Source of the DNA: Nematostella vectensis | Lineage: Eukaryota; Cnidaria; Anthozoa; Actiniaria; Edwardsiidae | Length of the DNA stretch: 64,000 bases | NCBI RefSeq assembly: GCF_932526225.1 | Contig: NC_064043.1 | Span: forward strand, 4,703,501-4,767,500 | Reading direction: 5' to 3' | In this document: in pieces, positions 24,834-35,717 of the stretch | Layout: each line of letters begins with the position of its first letter | Numbering within the stretch: the stretch's first letter is position 1 | The notes under the pieces: model-generated | Databases searched by the model: none | Seen by the model: only the letters and a program-made list of their open reading frames with translations | Told to the model about the DNA's origin: nothing | Program-made: the position numbers and the translations under genes

Positions 24834-27068
24834 TAATCTTGCGTTTGACAGGTCTGCAATGTAATGGAACGCGAGTGGATGGTTTGTGAGTTTGGGCATC
24901 CGTTCGGTCGAGCTTGATCGGGCCGCGCATAAATGTCACCACAACCGTCACCCCATCACCTTTGTCCCACTCTCTCTCAGTAATGGTACTTTTAATATAG
25001 ACACCTTTTTTGAATACTTTTAACTTATAATTTTGTCGTTTGATTTTGTGTCTCTTCAAGATCTCAGTCGTAATCGACATTAATACGGGTGGGGTGAATG
25101 ATGGTACTCAAACTTGAGAGCCTCTAAACAACTTTTCAAAGCTCTTTATAGCTTTAGAGTTTTTTTCTTTGAGAAAACAAAGCTGATTTGGGTCGTCTTG
25201 ATATTATCACGTCGTTATTGAATTATATCAGACGCTAAGGGTTTTCGAGATAAAAACAAAGATTTATACTCACCGTACACGTTATGACTTAAGCTCGCTC
25301 TGAAAACCCCCGATTTGGGTAGCTTTGTAATGACTTGCAGCCGGAGGGGCGATATCTACTCCCCCTGCAGGACGACTTGATTATACACCAGCCCGGGAAA
25401 TGAGTCCCAGAGAGCTCGCCTGCTTTTAATATAGGCGACCCAGCAGGCGGCATGCTTCCATATGGATCAGCATGTGATACGATTGCGTACCAACAGCCAA
25501 CTTGCTGGCAATTTAGCATCCACACGCATAGCGGTGTTGTATGTACTTATTATAACTTCTCGCCGTGTTTTTTCAAGGAGGATTATTTAATTCGAAATTC
25601 CCCAGACGTGACATTGATTGATGAGAATCTAATTCAAGATGAGTGACGTCAGAGTCCCGAGTGTAACTTCTGGCAATAATGCAAGCTCTGTCCACACTTT
25701 CTAAAAGAGCGAGGTCTTGCTGAAAGGGAAAGTGCATAAAAACTGGCTTTCTGGCCCGTTTGACTTTCATTTTATAGATCACCTTCTGGATCTCATTACT
25801 GGGTCTACCGGGTCGGCCTTTTCCAGTCGCTGCCTTATACATGTCTGCAGTAATCATTCATTTTTGACAGCGGTACTTTCTTTTTAATACCATAAAGCTA
25901 ATGCATCATTATCCCCTTCTCTATACTGTCTTGAAAATAAACTAACATCAGGTTCAATTGGCGCAAGATTAATTATGCCCTCAGTGTTGACAATCTTCCC
26001 GCATACCGTCCTCGTCTTGGCACGCCTGATTAGCATGGCTTTGATCGACTGAACGCTTACTAGGACTGATAGTCTTTTGGCTGGATTTAGATGAACTACG
26101 AGTGTTTATCCTCAAGATTAGACAAGGAAGTGTGGCATTTATTGATGCGTGCTCATACTGTAGTATAACGGGTCATTAGTCTAAGTCAGAACACGATACT
26201 CTTGAGGTAAACTTTCCTAAGCCCGGACATTTTATTCCTTCCATCTGTTGCTATAAGAATCTACCAATTTCACACCGTTATTTTACACCAACACTTTTTA
26301 AATACACTACAAGCCCGAGTATGCCACTAATTCCGATGAGCTTATAGGCATTGGCGTAAGGATTAAGGTATTAGGAAAGTGGTTACATTTTCAGTTGCTT
26401 GACCCGGCAAAGCCAGTGTTAATTCGTACGCAAGATAGGGAGGCTCATTAATCATCGTCGTCAGCGGTGTTCTCTGTGACCGGAAGCCATAAATCATCCG
26501 CTTTGACGGGTTTCTGGCGAGAGTTCCTCCGCAAGCGTCAAACAAAAGACATCCACATTCATTATATTAATAAAACACTGAGAAAAGACTAATGTGCTTA
26601 AGATAACTTTATATGATACAATTGCTAATTATTGTAAGTGGTTGTATGCCGGTTTGGAACGTTTTCTTAGACGGCTATGACATTTGTTGTTGTTATGTAA
26701 TATTGCGTTTCCATCCAATGCTAGCACCCCATTGGGTGGAAAGTGTTTTTCAAAAGCAAAATTAAAAACAAAAAGGATCGTAAAAAGCACGTCTACAACT
26801 TTTAATGTTAAAGATTTGTGACATTATTCCTTTTTGACAAAAAGAAAAAAAAATAAGATTTTTGAAAAAAAAAGGTCTTGAATTCTTGAGGCAATCGACG
26901 GGAACTTCATAGTTACCAGCGGTAGATAGCCTTCGTTGCATTCTTATGTTGATTGAGTAAATTCCATATTTTTTAGCGTCAGCGTCCTCACAAAGACCAT
27001 TGGGTTTTGAAAGAAAATGAGTTAATGAGTTTTTATCTGTGTGTTTGTTCGAAGGTTTGTTATTCTAA

Positions 27069-27471
27069 GACCCCGTCCCCACGTATTCGTTTTCGGTTAA
27101 AAAAGCATCCTTTTTGTTACGGATACGGGTATCGTCCACACGGAAACGTAAAAACGATGACCGAAAACGGAACGATTTGAAAACGATATTCAGAGTGGAG
27201 CAATTTGAAAACGATGCATTTTCGGTGCCGTGGGGACGGACGAAAACGGAACCTTTCGAAAACGATGGCGTGATAACTCAGGTCCAGTCCACTTGGCGCG
27301 CGAGTACGCATTTGCGCTGTAGAACTTGTTATTGTTCTCGTATCGTTTCTGCGTTTTCGTGGGGACGGGTCGTATCGAAATGAAAACCCTTCGTGTGGAC
27401 GCGGATCCTTTCGAAAACGGAACAAAAAGGTTGCGTTTCCAAACGAAAACGGATAACGTGAGGACAGGGTC
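27069..27471. mobile_element. PIF/Harbinger-like MITE with TAA target duplication
   Basis: The ends are imperfect inverted repeats of about 50 bp. The left reads GACCCCGTCCCCACGTATTC; the right, on the opposite strand, reads GACCCTGTCCTCACGTTATC. Both run inward through CGTTTTCG to CCTTTTTGTT. TAA flanks both ends (27066-27068 and 27472-27474), fitting the TWA target site of PIF/Harbinger elements. The interior repeats CGAAAACG many times and has no transposase, so it is non-autonomous. Confidence 0.85.
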
Positions 27472-29364
27472 TAAAATTAAGAAACTTGATACGTTCTTTT
27501 ATCGTTATACTGTACTTAGCGCATAAAACTTCTTTTCGTGATATACGATGATTCTTTATTACAACACAACAGACTCTTTAGGGATTCAGCTCTTCATAAA
27601 GGATCAAATACAGTGAGAGCTGTATTTTTATAACTGATAAGAGTTTTGAATTTTCAAAACAAATACAGGCTAGGAGCTACGGACTATAAGCGTAAATAAA
27701 AAAAATAAAAAAAACAACATCAGCCACACCTCTGTTATTGTTCGCATTCAACATTGGACAGACACATCATGCGATAAGATTTCAAAATAGCCATCGGAAA
27801 ACAAAGTTTGATTACCAGTCTCCACTGGCAGGAGAGTGCAACGGGAACGAACACGGACTCTAGCCTGGGACCCTAGCCTGCGTTGCACCGGAAAACTGTT
27901 GGTATTACAATAATGCTTATAGAAACTCGCGCAAGGGAAAAATATAGAAAAAAACATTCGTACAGACCGATCTTACCCCACAAAGCTTTGTGCAGTGAGA
28001 AAAACAATTCCTCCAAACCTTAAGCTTCCAAAAAATAAAATTTGGAAGCAGGAAGCAGTCACAGAATCGACCACCTACCCTTCCCTTGTTTACTTTTCCG
28101 TCCCTAAGAGTCGCACAAGGCATGTCTTATGTCAGTGGGATCAAAATACATTAACCACTAGATGCTGTGCCGAGGTGAGTTCCTATGACGGCAAGAAGTT
28201 ATTGTTTTGGCATTATCCCCACTTGCTTACTACTATAGGAATTGTTGTGTCATTCAAGGGCGCTCGCGACCCAGGTATATGTTCAAAGCCGCTGGGTGGC
28301 GGAGAGATTGAGATGTTTGGTAGAGAGGCTGTGTGTCGGGAATCGAAAATGTGCTTGTTTTTTTTTTTCCTAAAAAGGACATATGAGCAGCGTGCGGCCA
28401 TAACACGGGGATCAGGGCGTACCAAATGGTAACATTTTCTTCATAGAATTTACTCATAAAGACAGTTCGATCGCAATTCACCGAAGACTCTCACTGACTA
28501 TCAACAACCCTCATCTCAATTTAATCAAGGCTTATACAATATAATCACAATTGTTTTGCAGCTTAATTCTGTATATATTTAGGATTTTACCTTCTTACCT
28601 ACCTTGAAAGCTATGTGTATATTATATTATTTCTTCATAATTAAAGCTTTCTCCCAATAAACTAGTCAACTATCTGATTACGTATGGTTATCAACCAATT
28701 TATAGATCCGACGCGCGCACGGATATCCAAATCAGAAAGCTGCAAATAGAAGCAAACTGACTGCAAGCCAATGTCCGTCCCACAAAAGTCCCACAGAAAA
28801 TATTTCTGCAAAAGAAGGGTTTTTCCAGCGACTCTTGGGAGTAAAACACCATTCCTAACAGGTCAGATAGTAGGTGAAGTCTGTACTGGAAGTCTACTGG
28901 ACGGAATTCTTGTAGAGAAACATAAAAATAATTAAAAGATAACTTCACTTGATCGGGGGAAAAATGCACTTCGAATCTTTTAGCCTCTCAGATGGCTTGT
29001 CAAAGGAAACAAGGAAAGCATCAACTAAGCTATCCATCAAGTATTTATTTACTTCCCAAGGTCGCAGGCAAACATCTTAAAACCAAAATACTGCAGACTT
29101 TGTGAAACATTTTTGTGAGACTTTCGTGCGATCACCACATAGCTGCTAATGTCAGTTCACTCTGATTGGCTAATCCGGCAGGCTTAATTGACATGTCTGA
29201 TCTATGAACTCTTCTATGTTAAAAAACTAATAATCCCAAACCTCACGATTTGTTGCTTTTGCTACCAAGGAGTTTCTTTCAAGAAAAACGGGGAACTTAA
29301 GGTAAAGTATCGCATTAGTGTTGTGAGTTACCACAACCGTGTTACCACATCTGAGGTGGGCTTT

Positions 29365-29425
29365 CAATGCGCTAATCCCCCTGTAATGAATTGTCCAAGG
29401 GATTCCTATAGAGAACAGAGGCAAT
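29365..29425. repeat. Dispersed repeat, copy 1
   Basis: CAATGCGCTAATCC, then CCTGTAATGAATTG and ATTCCTATAG, recur in the same order about 2.1 kb to the right near 31465-31525 (GCAATGCGCTAATCC, CCTGTTATGAATTG, AATCCTATAG). The two copies look like fragments of one interspersed element. Confidence 0.65.
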
Positions 29426-29526
29426 ATGCACGAAATGAGATCAAGCCAAATATATCCTCACAATGGGACCTGTTTGATTTCAATTATTAGAATTTGAACT
29501 GTGCTGTATCTCACACCATCATACTT

Positions 29527-29562
29527 TCTGTTATACGCTTCTGTTATACGTTTCTGTTATAC
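29527..29562. repeat. Triplicated 12-bp unit TTCTGTTATACG
   Basis: Three nearly identical tandem copies precede a T-rich tract and a CCGGGGGG run. Confidence 0.8.
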
Positions 29563-29850
29563 TTTTTTTCCGGGGGGCTCAAACAAATTGCAAATGCAAT
29601 CCATAGGTATGCCAGTCAACCCTGCACGGAGGGTCTAGTTTATATTTTTATGTTACAGGCGGGCATACAAAGGACCTTATCTCCTGATTCCGATCGATTT
29701 TTATACGAGGATATTTCTTCACCTCGAACTTTATAATATGACTTGAAAAAAAGTTTTGTGTGCAGTTTTCAGGGTATTTTGAATTTGACAATGCTCAATT
29801 TCAAAGTGCCTTAGAATTAAAGGGGAGTAGTTAATCGTAGTATCCACTAT

Positions 29851-30210
29851 TAGGTTCAGGTCCGTACCCAGGTTTTTTCTTGGGGGGGGGGGGGGGGCGA
29901 AATCCGAAAAAGTGGACCTAATTTTTGCGGGGTGGGGGGAGGGGGGGGGGGGGGTTGTGGGCGAGACTGAGTTCTCTGATAAAAATCTGACCACCCCCGA
30001 AAAAACAAAAAGTTAATTTTTGTTGCCTTTGCAGTATCTCCACGGGACGTTATTGTCGGATTTGACTACATACCAGAGTGATCTGACTTATGCTTTTATG
30101 GTTTCGTCTACAAATAGCAGGTCTATTGAGAACCGAAAGTGGACCTTCGGTCTTTGTGGGGGGGGGTGCGTTCGTAACCCCTGCACCCCCCTGGGTACGG
30201 GCCTGAGGTT
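29851..30210. mobile_element. Inverted-repeat element with CCGTACCCAGG ends and long G tracts
   Basis: The left end GGTTCAGGTCCGTACCCAGG is mirrored by the right end near 30190-30210 (CCTGGGTACGGGCCTGAGG). The interior holds several G tracts of up to about 16 bases. The ends are similar, not identical, so it is an old non-autonomous element or a pair of nested repeats. Confidence 0.6.
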
Positions 30211-30764
30211 TGTCTCGCCTTATGCTCCGTATTGCTTCACTTATTTTTCCTATCTTTGTCTTTATCTACTCTGCCGCTCTTCTATTCGCTCTTCTAGACC
30301 TTACTTATCATTGGTTTCCATCCTTTACTAAGAGGCCCAAAACGTTTCTGCTATCACCTTTTATAGTAATGTAAAGGATAACGTGAGCAGAAAATAAGTT
30401 TCACATGAAAAAATACGCAAATACTGCTTTTTGTCTTTGCTACCTGTCGCCTTATTAAATATATTAAATAAGCCCTGAACCCTGCAGGTCGCATACGACA
30501 AAAAAAATCTTCAATGACATAAACAAGAACGTTAAAGTATTTATTTAAAGACTGCACCATGCTGTTTCATCGAAGTGTTTCAGCTCCTCATGATGTGATT
30601 TTGATAAGGGCTGACCTGTAGCCTTTGACCTTTTTTTCTTGCCTAAGACGCAGGTATAGTAACTAGTGTATGTCTCCCCCGGACAGAACATGGGTGCTTG
30701 CTGCTTTATTAGTGCGAATCACTAGAACCCCTATGGTGTATTCTACTACTGGTACACTGTTGGT

Positions 30765-31102
30765 TAAATAAGGGAATCGCCGGAGTGCGGATTCCGGAGC
30801 GGAGTTCATTGATCTTCATGGATATATAAGCATACATGGCGTGTTTTTACTTATTTATTTTCTTCACGCCGAATTTTGCAAAGGAAATTAATAAAAGGAA
30901 ATCGGACTATTCAATAGTTGTTTCTAATTTATTTTCTTGCGAAACGCTTGGTCGAGAAGCCATTATTACTGCGCTAAGTTCTCGTCCGGGAGCCAGTGTT
31001 CAAAAAGGGTGTTGGCTTACGTTTTCGAGCTGGTTTACTTCATAAGCTGAATCCCCATATTGCTCCGCTCCGGACTCCGCAGTCCAGAGACTCCCTATTT
31101 TA
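30765..31102. mobile_element. MITE-like element with about 44-bp inverted ends
   Basis: The left end TAAATAAGGGAATCGCCGGA, continuing through GATTCCGGAGCGGAG, pairs with the right end on the other strand (TAAAATAGGGAGTCTCTGGA, then GAGTCCGGAGCGGAG). The enclosed frame 30836-31045 resembles no known protein. The target-site duplication could not be defined. Confidence 0.75.
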
Positions 31103-31464
31103 CCGACAGCCGTTTCGGTCACCCAAGGGCGCTACCCCGCCACGAATCCTGGGTATAATATCATATCCTCATTAACGGCCTCTTGGTCTCAGCCGCCCCA
31201 TGGTGTATTTTGATGCAATAAGCTGATAGAAGGGTATTCCAACCATTCTACTCACAACTTGATAATTAGACGAGCAAAAAATATCACGGTTTCTTTATTT
31301 AACACGCATTATGCTCAGCCAAATCTGTGAGGGGTTCAAATAAACAAACGACTAGACAGTGCAAATGACGCGTCTTCACCACAATCACACCAGAGGGTGC
31401 TTATGAACATCCAAGTAATACAATGTGTTGATGCAAGCAAGCATGTGTATAACTACGGGTCGTT

Positions 31465-31525
31465 TGCAATGCGCTAATCCTCCTGTTATGAATTGCGTTA
31501 GGAATCCTATAGCGAGCTTATGACG
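31465..31525. repeat. Dispersed repeat, copy 2
   Basis: Matches the block at 29365-29425 in order and orientation, with scattered substitutions. Confidence 0.65.
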
Positions 31526-31712
31526 ACATGCACGCTACAATAAAAGAGCAAGTAATCCCGCGGGAAACCTGTCCAATGAATTCATAAAAAATCTACCCTT
31601 TTTGCTAAGAATATACAGCGTACCGAGAAGAAGAAGAGGTTTATTTAGAAGACGCTTTCTGGTCACGCATGCGCGCAATGCCGTCCTGTTGCATGTGATA
31701 CCTTACTTTTTA

Positions 31713-31963
31713 TACACCTATTTAAAAAACGGTTGCACTCGAACAATCTATGTATCGTAACCCGCGGTGCTTCGTGGGTATCAAAAAATAAGTGAAAATA
31801 AAATACAATTTCAGGTCTCAAAAGCTGCAGTATTTTTGTTTACATTCTTGAACATTCACAAGGCCTTTTTATACCAGTATTCAGCCGTTTATAGGCTACC
31901 CATGAACCACCGCGGGTTACGACACACTGATTCTCGAGTGCACCCTTATTTAAACTAGGTGTA
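31713..31963. mobile_element. Tc1/mariner-like MITE with TA target sites
   Basis: Inverted ends of about 70 bp: the left runs TACACCTATTTAAA, TTGCACTCGA, CGTAACCCGCGGTG; the right, read on the opposite strand, runs TACACCTAGTTTAAA, GTGCACTCGAG, CGTAACCCGCGGTG. TA lies directly outside both ends, as expected for Tc1/mariner insertion. It is short and non-coding, and the central loop is about 115 bp. Confidence 0.8.
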
Positions 31964-32267
31964 TAATGCTCGATGCTACTTGCATGCCTTGTTGTTTCTC
32001 AATGGCTCTGTATTCTGAAGAAGAGAGTTCGTGTTTCAGACAATACACCATTTCCCATACTATAATCAGGTCTTGAATATTCTGCAAACTATTTGGTATT
32101 TTTTCAAATTCTTTATTAAAACAAACGATTTTAAAATTCAGCCGTTACTATATGTTCTTGTTCATTAAAAAAAATATCCATTCATTTGACTCAAAAATAT
32201 GTATGCAAAAAAACAATATATTATACAACTATAGCTCAAGTAAGAGGTTCATATTGTATGCACAATT

Positions 32268-32273
32268 TTTATT
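32268..32273 (-). terminator. Candidate polyadenylation signal for Dmbx-B
   Basis: AATAAA on the minus strand, about 50 bp beyond the Dmbx-B stop codon. The motif is common in AT-rich DNA, so the assignment rests on position. Confidence 0.4.
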
Positions 32274-32321
32274 TTCTTTTCTAGTATTAGTACGTATGAA
32301 CAAATATGGATCATTCTAGTT

Positions 32322-35300
32322 CTAGTACGGTCTATATCGAGAGTCCCTTTCTATCTGATATTTTCTCATAGCTTCTTGTATTCTCCACAAATCTACACTA
32401 GATGTGAGGGGAAGCATCCGACTATGGTCTTCTCGGGTAGAGCCAAAGATTGGAAGTGATGTTGGTGGAGCAAATGGTATCGGTTGTGTTAAGCCCACGG
32501 ACAAAGGAGTATTCTTCTTAGATGATTTGTTCAAGTCATGTCCGTTTGGCGCTAAGCCACAAGGAATGGAAATACTTGGCAGCAGGGGTTGTACTGTCGT
32601 ATCGCATCTTGACATGCTGGTCGCCGTATCGTTTCTTGGTTTGTCCTCTTTTAGTGATGCGTCCCGTGTTCCTGTTGATTCTTTGTCCTGTTTTCTTTGT
32701 TTTGCACGTCTGTTCTTGAACCATACCTAAAATAAGACGAATGGTACATTAGAATTGTGTATCATTTAAATACCACGGCTTGCCATAATCATAACATGCT
32801 TTATACTGAGTGTTTAAAAAAACTAAGGGTTGTTGGTGGCTGGTAGCGCTTGTTATCAGACGGAGAAGTATAAAGGAGTATGATAGAGTAAAAGAAGTTT
32901 GATTTGAATAGCGTCCAAAAGACCTTTATGCATCCTTGAGAACGTACACCCTATTCATACATAAGAAGCGGGGGTGTTGCTTCAGGGGCGTAAGACCATG
33001 GTAAGGTCATAAATCTTTTCGCATATGATATTTGTGAACGCACCCCCCCCCCCCCCCCCCCTCCTCTCCCCCCACCCCTCAACTCAGCAAGCCTGGCTTT
33101 TCACCAAGAAAAAGCGCTACCCATATTTACATACTACACCCAGGCTGTACAACAATACATATAAAACACCTACGACATTTAAAAAAAAAAAAAACAGAGT
33201 ATAGTCGAAAAAAAAAAAGGATTCCGCCAAGGAAAGGAAGATTTTTTGTTTCCTTAAAATGAATCCCCATGTTGGCAAATCGTTTTAATTCTCGCATTTC
33301 CAACCTGTATCCTAGCCTCTGTGAGACCTGTGTACGCCGCTAGTCCCTCTCGCATCACGATATCTGGGTAGTGAGTCTTGCTAAACGTCCCTTCTAGTAT
33401 CCTCAGCTGATGGTGCGTGAACGCCGTCCTGGTACGCCGCTGCTTGCCCGTCCTCGCGCTGTGACGAACTTCCATTATGATATCTACAGGATTAAAAGGT
33501 TTCTCACTTCAATCACAAGGGTGGCTGATCGAGTTCCTCAAAGTGCTGTGTGATTAAAGCCTTGTTTTTGCGTTACATACTGTACAGTATTCACGCCTGA
33601 CCCGTACAAAAAGACCCACCATCATCACCCATGGCCACGAGTGGCCAAGCGATCCGTGCCATCATGCAGTATATACAAATAGCAACATCGATGGCAGGCT
33701 TGTTCCCAGGATTGGCCGAAGGGGGCTGCGCAGTCATAGGTCTTATATGGAAAAAAATAGTGTTTACGCGCCTGGATGAGGACAGACGGAAATGCTACGA
33801 GTTCCTCAACAATGCCGTGCCGTTTACCAGAGCAGCAACCAAAGTCTAACAAACACCCAAAATCAACGATCACCTATTAAGCGACCACCTACATAACAAG
33901 CACGCGTATTCAACGACCACATCTATCACCTTTATATAAGAATATCCTAACAATAACTAACTAATAGCTGCAATAACTGCTATTTTGACCTTAACTATTT
34001 CTAATATATATCAATGATTTGTCAAATTGTCTTGATTCAGATTCCCTAGAATGTATGCGGATGATAGAACGATAAGTTTTAATGGCAGCAGTCTGGAGGG
34101 GCGGCTTCAATCACAAAATTAATAATATTCTTGAAAAAATCAATTCTTGGCTAATTGCAAACAAACTAATACCGCATTCACACCAGCACTTGAATAAGTT
34201 TAAAGGTGGTTTTTATTAAACAGGCAAATAAATAATAATATGATCCAACCAAAGATTGAGAACCGAAGTTGGATCCCGTGCACAGCACGAAGACGAAATC
34301 CCTTGGCTTGTATATATCGACAACACTCTGTCCTGGTCAAAGCATTTTAAAGAAATCTCCAAAATAATTGCATCAGCAATCGGAGCTCTAAAACGTATAA
34401 GACCTTTTATTGATAGGGGCACAGCCATAAAATATACAATTCATTGATTGAGCCCCATTTCCAGTACTGCAGTACAGTCTGGGATAGGCTTGCCGTGCAT
34501 CTATCAGATAAATTACAAAAGCTACAAAATCGTGCAGCTAGAGTTATAGCTTACTCTAGTTTCGACACAAGCTCTGAACATGTTCTTGGTGTGCTTGGCT
34601 GGAATGGATTGCACCAAAAAAGGTGAAAACAAAAGGCAATTATGATTTTTAAGGCGTTAAATAATCTTGTACCTGCCTATATCAAAGATAATATATTTTC
34701 ATACCGCGATGCCTCCAATGATTTCAGGGATAGTGATAAAAGGCTAGCCATACCAAAACCGCGAACCAACTACATGAAAAGGTCTTTCGGCTACAGTGGT
34801 GCGGTTCTTTGGAACCAGCTTCCAAATTTATTACGTACCGCATCAACCCTCTCTCAATTCAAGAAAGGGTTGGACAGCTGTATATTCTAAACCATACTCA
34901 CACACGGCAAACCTGTAAAACAGTAGTTAATTGTATATATTTTAATCTAATTAACAATTTGTACTGTGTTTTTTACCGTGTCTAAATAAATTGCTTAACA
35001 CTCACAATTGCTTAACACTGTACCCAAACCACGCAGTCTTTAACACTTATAAAAACTAATAGAAACGTTAAAAAAAAATTAGTTTCTTTTCATCTGAGTT
35101 TTCCCATGTTGATAACCTATTTCCAACTCACCGGTCTAAACCCTCCGAATCCCCATGTTCACAGACACTATGTAGTCAGCTCCATTGAATGGCGCCTAAC
35201 CTAGCATATCTCTTTACACTGCCAGTATGCTACTCGTGAGGCTACACGTGCGCTACAAATGCCCTTCTAACGTTACGCAACATATTTATAGCTACAGTGA

Positions 35301-35717
35301 GGAGAAAGCCTTTAATCCTGAAACCAGACGATCTAACTTGTGGATTTGTGCAACCAACGGAACTTACTTGCGCAAATTATTTTCAAATTGAACTTAAAAC
35401 TGTATTATAACTTATACCTATACTATTGCGGCTTTCGAAAACCTCCTCTTACCTTAGCACGGGGTCCTTCCAGGTTAGAAGAGGTTAGCCCTTTTGAAAC
35501 TTAGTGATACAACGAGGTCTAACCGAGGTTAACTCTTCTAACCTAGCTACTATCAGGGGGTCTTACCGGCAAGCCTTTCAGCCAGCGTGAGTGCGTTTGA
35601 GGTCACCCCAGGCTCGGCCTCGTGTGAGGGGGCTGGCGGCGAATCAGAGCGAAGAATGTTTTCAATCGTGAAGGGGATCGACCTCGCATCAAGCTTGCTC
35701 CCTCTTTCTACTGACAT
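32322..35717 (-). CDS. Dmbx: Dmbx-B: K50 paired-class homeobox protein
   Basis: Exons are 35717-35567, 33483-33305 and 32726-32322 (stop TAG), about 244 residues. Exon 1 encodes the eh1-like FTIENIL at residues 16-22, a Pro/Ser/Glu linker and [10 protein letters not shown], ending in phase 1. Exon 2 (179 nt) continues [10 protein letters not shown] into the homeodomain (residues 65-124), from [13 protein letters not shown] to TEARIQ. Exon 3 opens [12 protein letters not shown] with Lys50. The joined [11 protein letters not shown] matches the N-terminal motif I recall from vertebrate Dmbx1, making this family call strong. The tail ends in a possibly degenerate OAR-like stretch ([15 protein letters not shown]), which is only suggestive. 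Helix 2 has Gly substitutions ([10 protein letters not shown]). A decayed retrotransposon lies antisense in intron 1 (2.1 kb), and a 19-base C tract lies in intron 2. The eh1 motif suggests Groucho-dependent repression. Confidence 0.92.
33043..33061. repeat. Poly-C tract in intron 2 of Dmbx-B
   Basis: Nineteen consecutive C bases followed by a C/T-rich stretch. It is likely length-polymorphic and prone to sequencing error. Confidence 0.9.
33990..35030 (+). mobile_element. Decayed non-LTR retrotransposon fragment (reverse transcriptase 3' part)
   Basis: Plus-strand reading frames, broken by stops and frameshifts, match the end of a LINE-type reverse transcriptase. They show [15 protein letters not shown], then a YADD catalytic box at 34054-34065, then [10 protein letters not shown] and [10 protein letters not shown]. 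Next come [39 protein letters not shown] and finally [11 protein letters not shown]. The stop after [12 protein letters not shown] at about 34890 matches the usual C-terminus. The 3' end holds a repeated AATTGCTTAACACT, typical of CR1/L2-type tails. The 5' part, including the endonuclease, is absent. A segment near 34190-34260 does not read as reverse transcriptase and may be a later insertion. It lies inside intron 1 of Dmbx-B on the opposite strand. Confidence 0.85.
35465..35555. repeat. Small inverted repeat next to the Dmbx-B exon 1 donor
   Basis: CCAGGTTAGAAGAGGTTA is followed about 50 bp later by its inverted partner GAGTTAACCTCGG-type sequence (GGTTAACTCTTCTAACCT). It may be a short foldback element inserted within 15 bp of the donor at 35566. 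Confidence 0.6.

Larger units (their letters stand above)
24834..32321. other. Intergenic region between Dmbx-A and Dmbx-B, rich in inverted-repeat elements
   Basis: No exon of a known family was recognised. The region holds terminal-inverted-repeat elements at 27069-27471, 29851-30210, 30765-31102 and 31713-31963, a short triplicated unit near 29527-29562, and long G tracts. Two Lys/Arg-rich minus-strand reading frames (24766-25080, which overlaps exon 1 of Dmbx-A, and 25573-25857) look more protein-like than their surroundings but could not be assigned. Confidence 0.5.

Noticed and set aside
24766-25080. 104-residue minus-strand frame as a host gene
   Set aside because: Its end overlaps Dmbx-A exon 1 in another frame and no family could be recognised, so it is only listed as a finding.
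27995-28432. 145-residue plus-strand frame
   Set aside because: Low-complexity Phe run, no domain, and competing frames on the other strand.
33631-33849. 72-residue plus-strand frame starting [16 protein letters not shown]
   Set aside because: It opens in a plausible context, but no family was recognised and it lies in the intron next to a decayed LINE.
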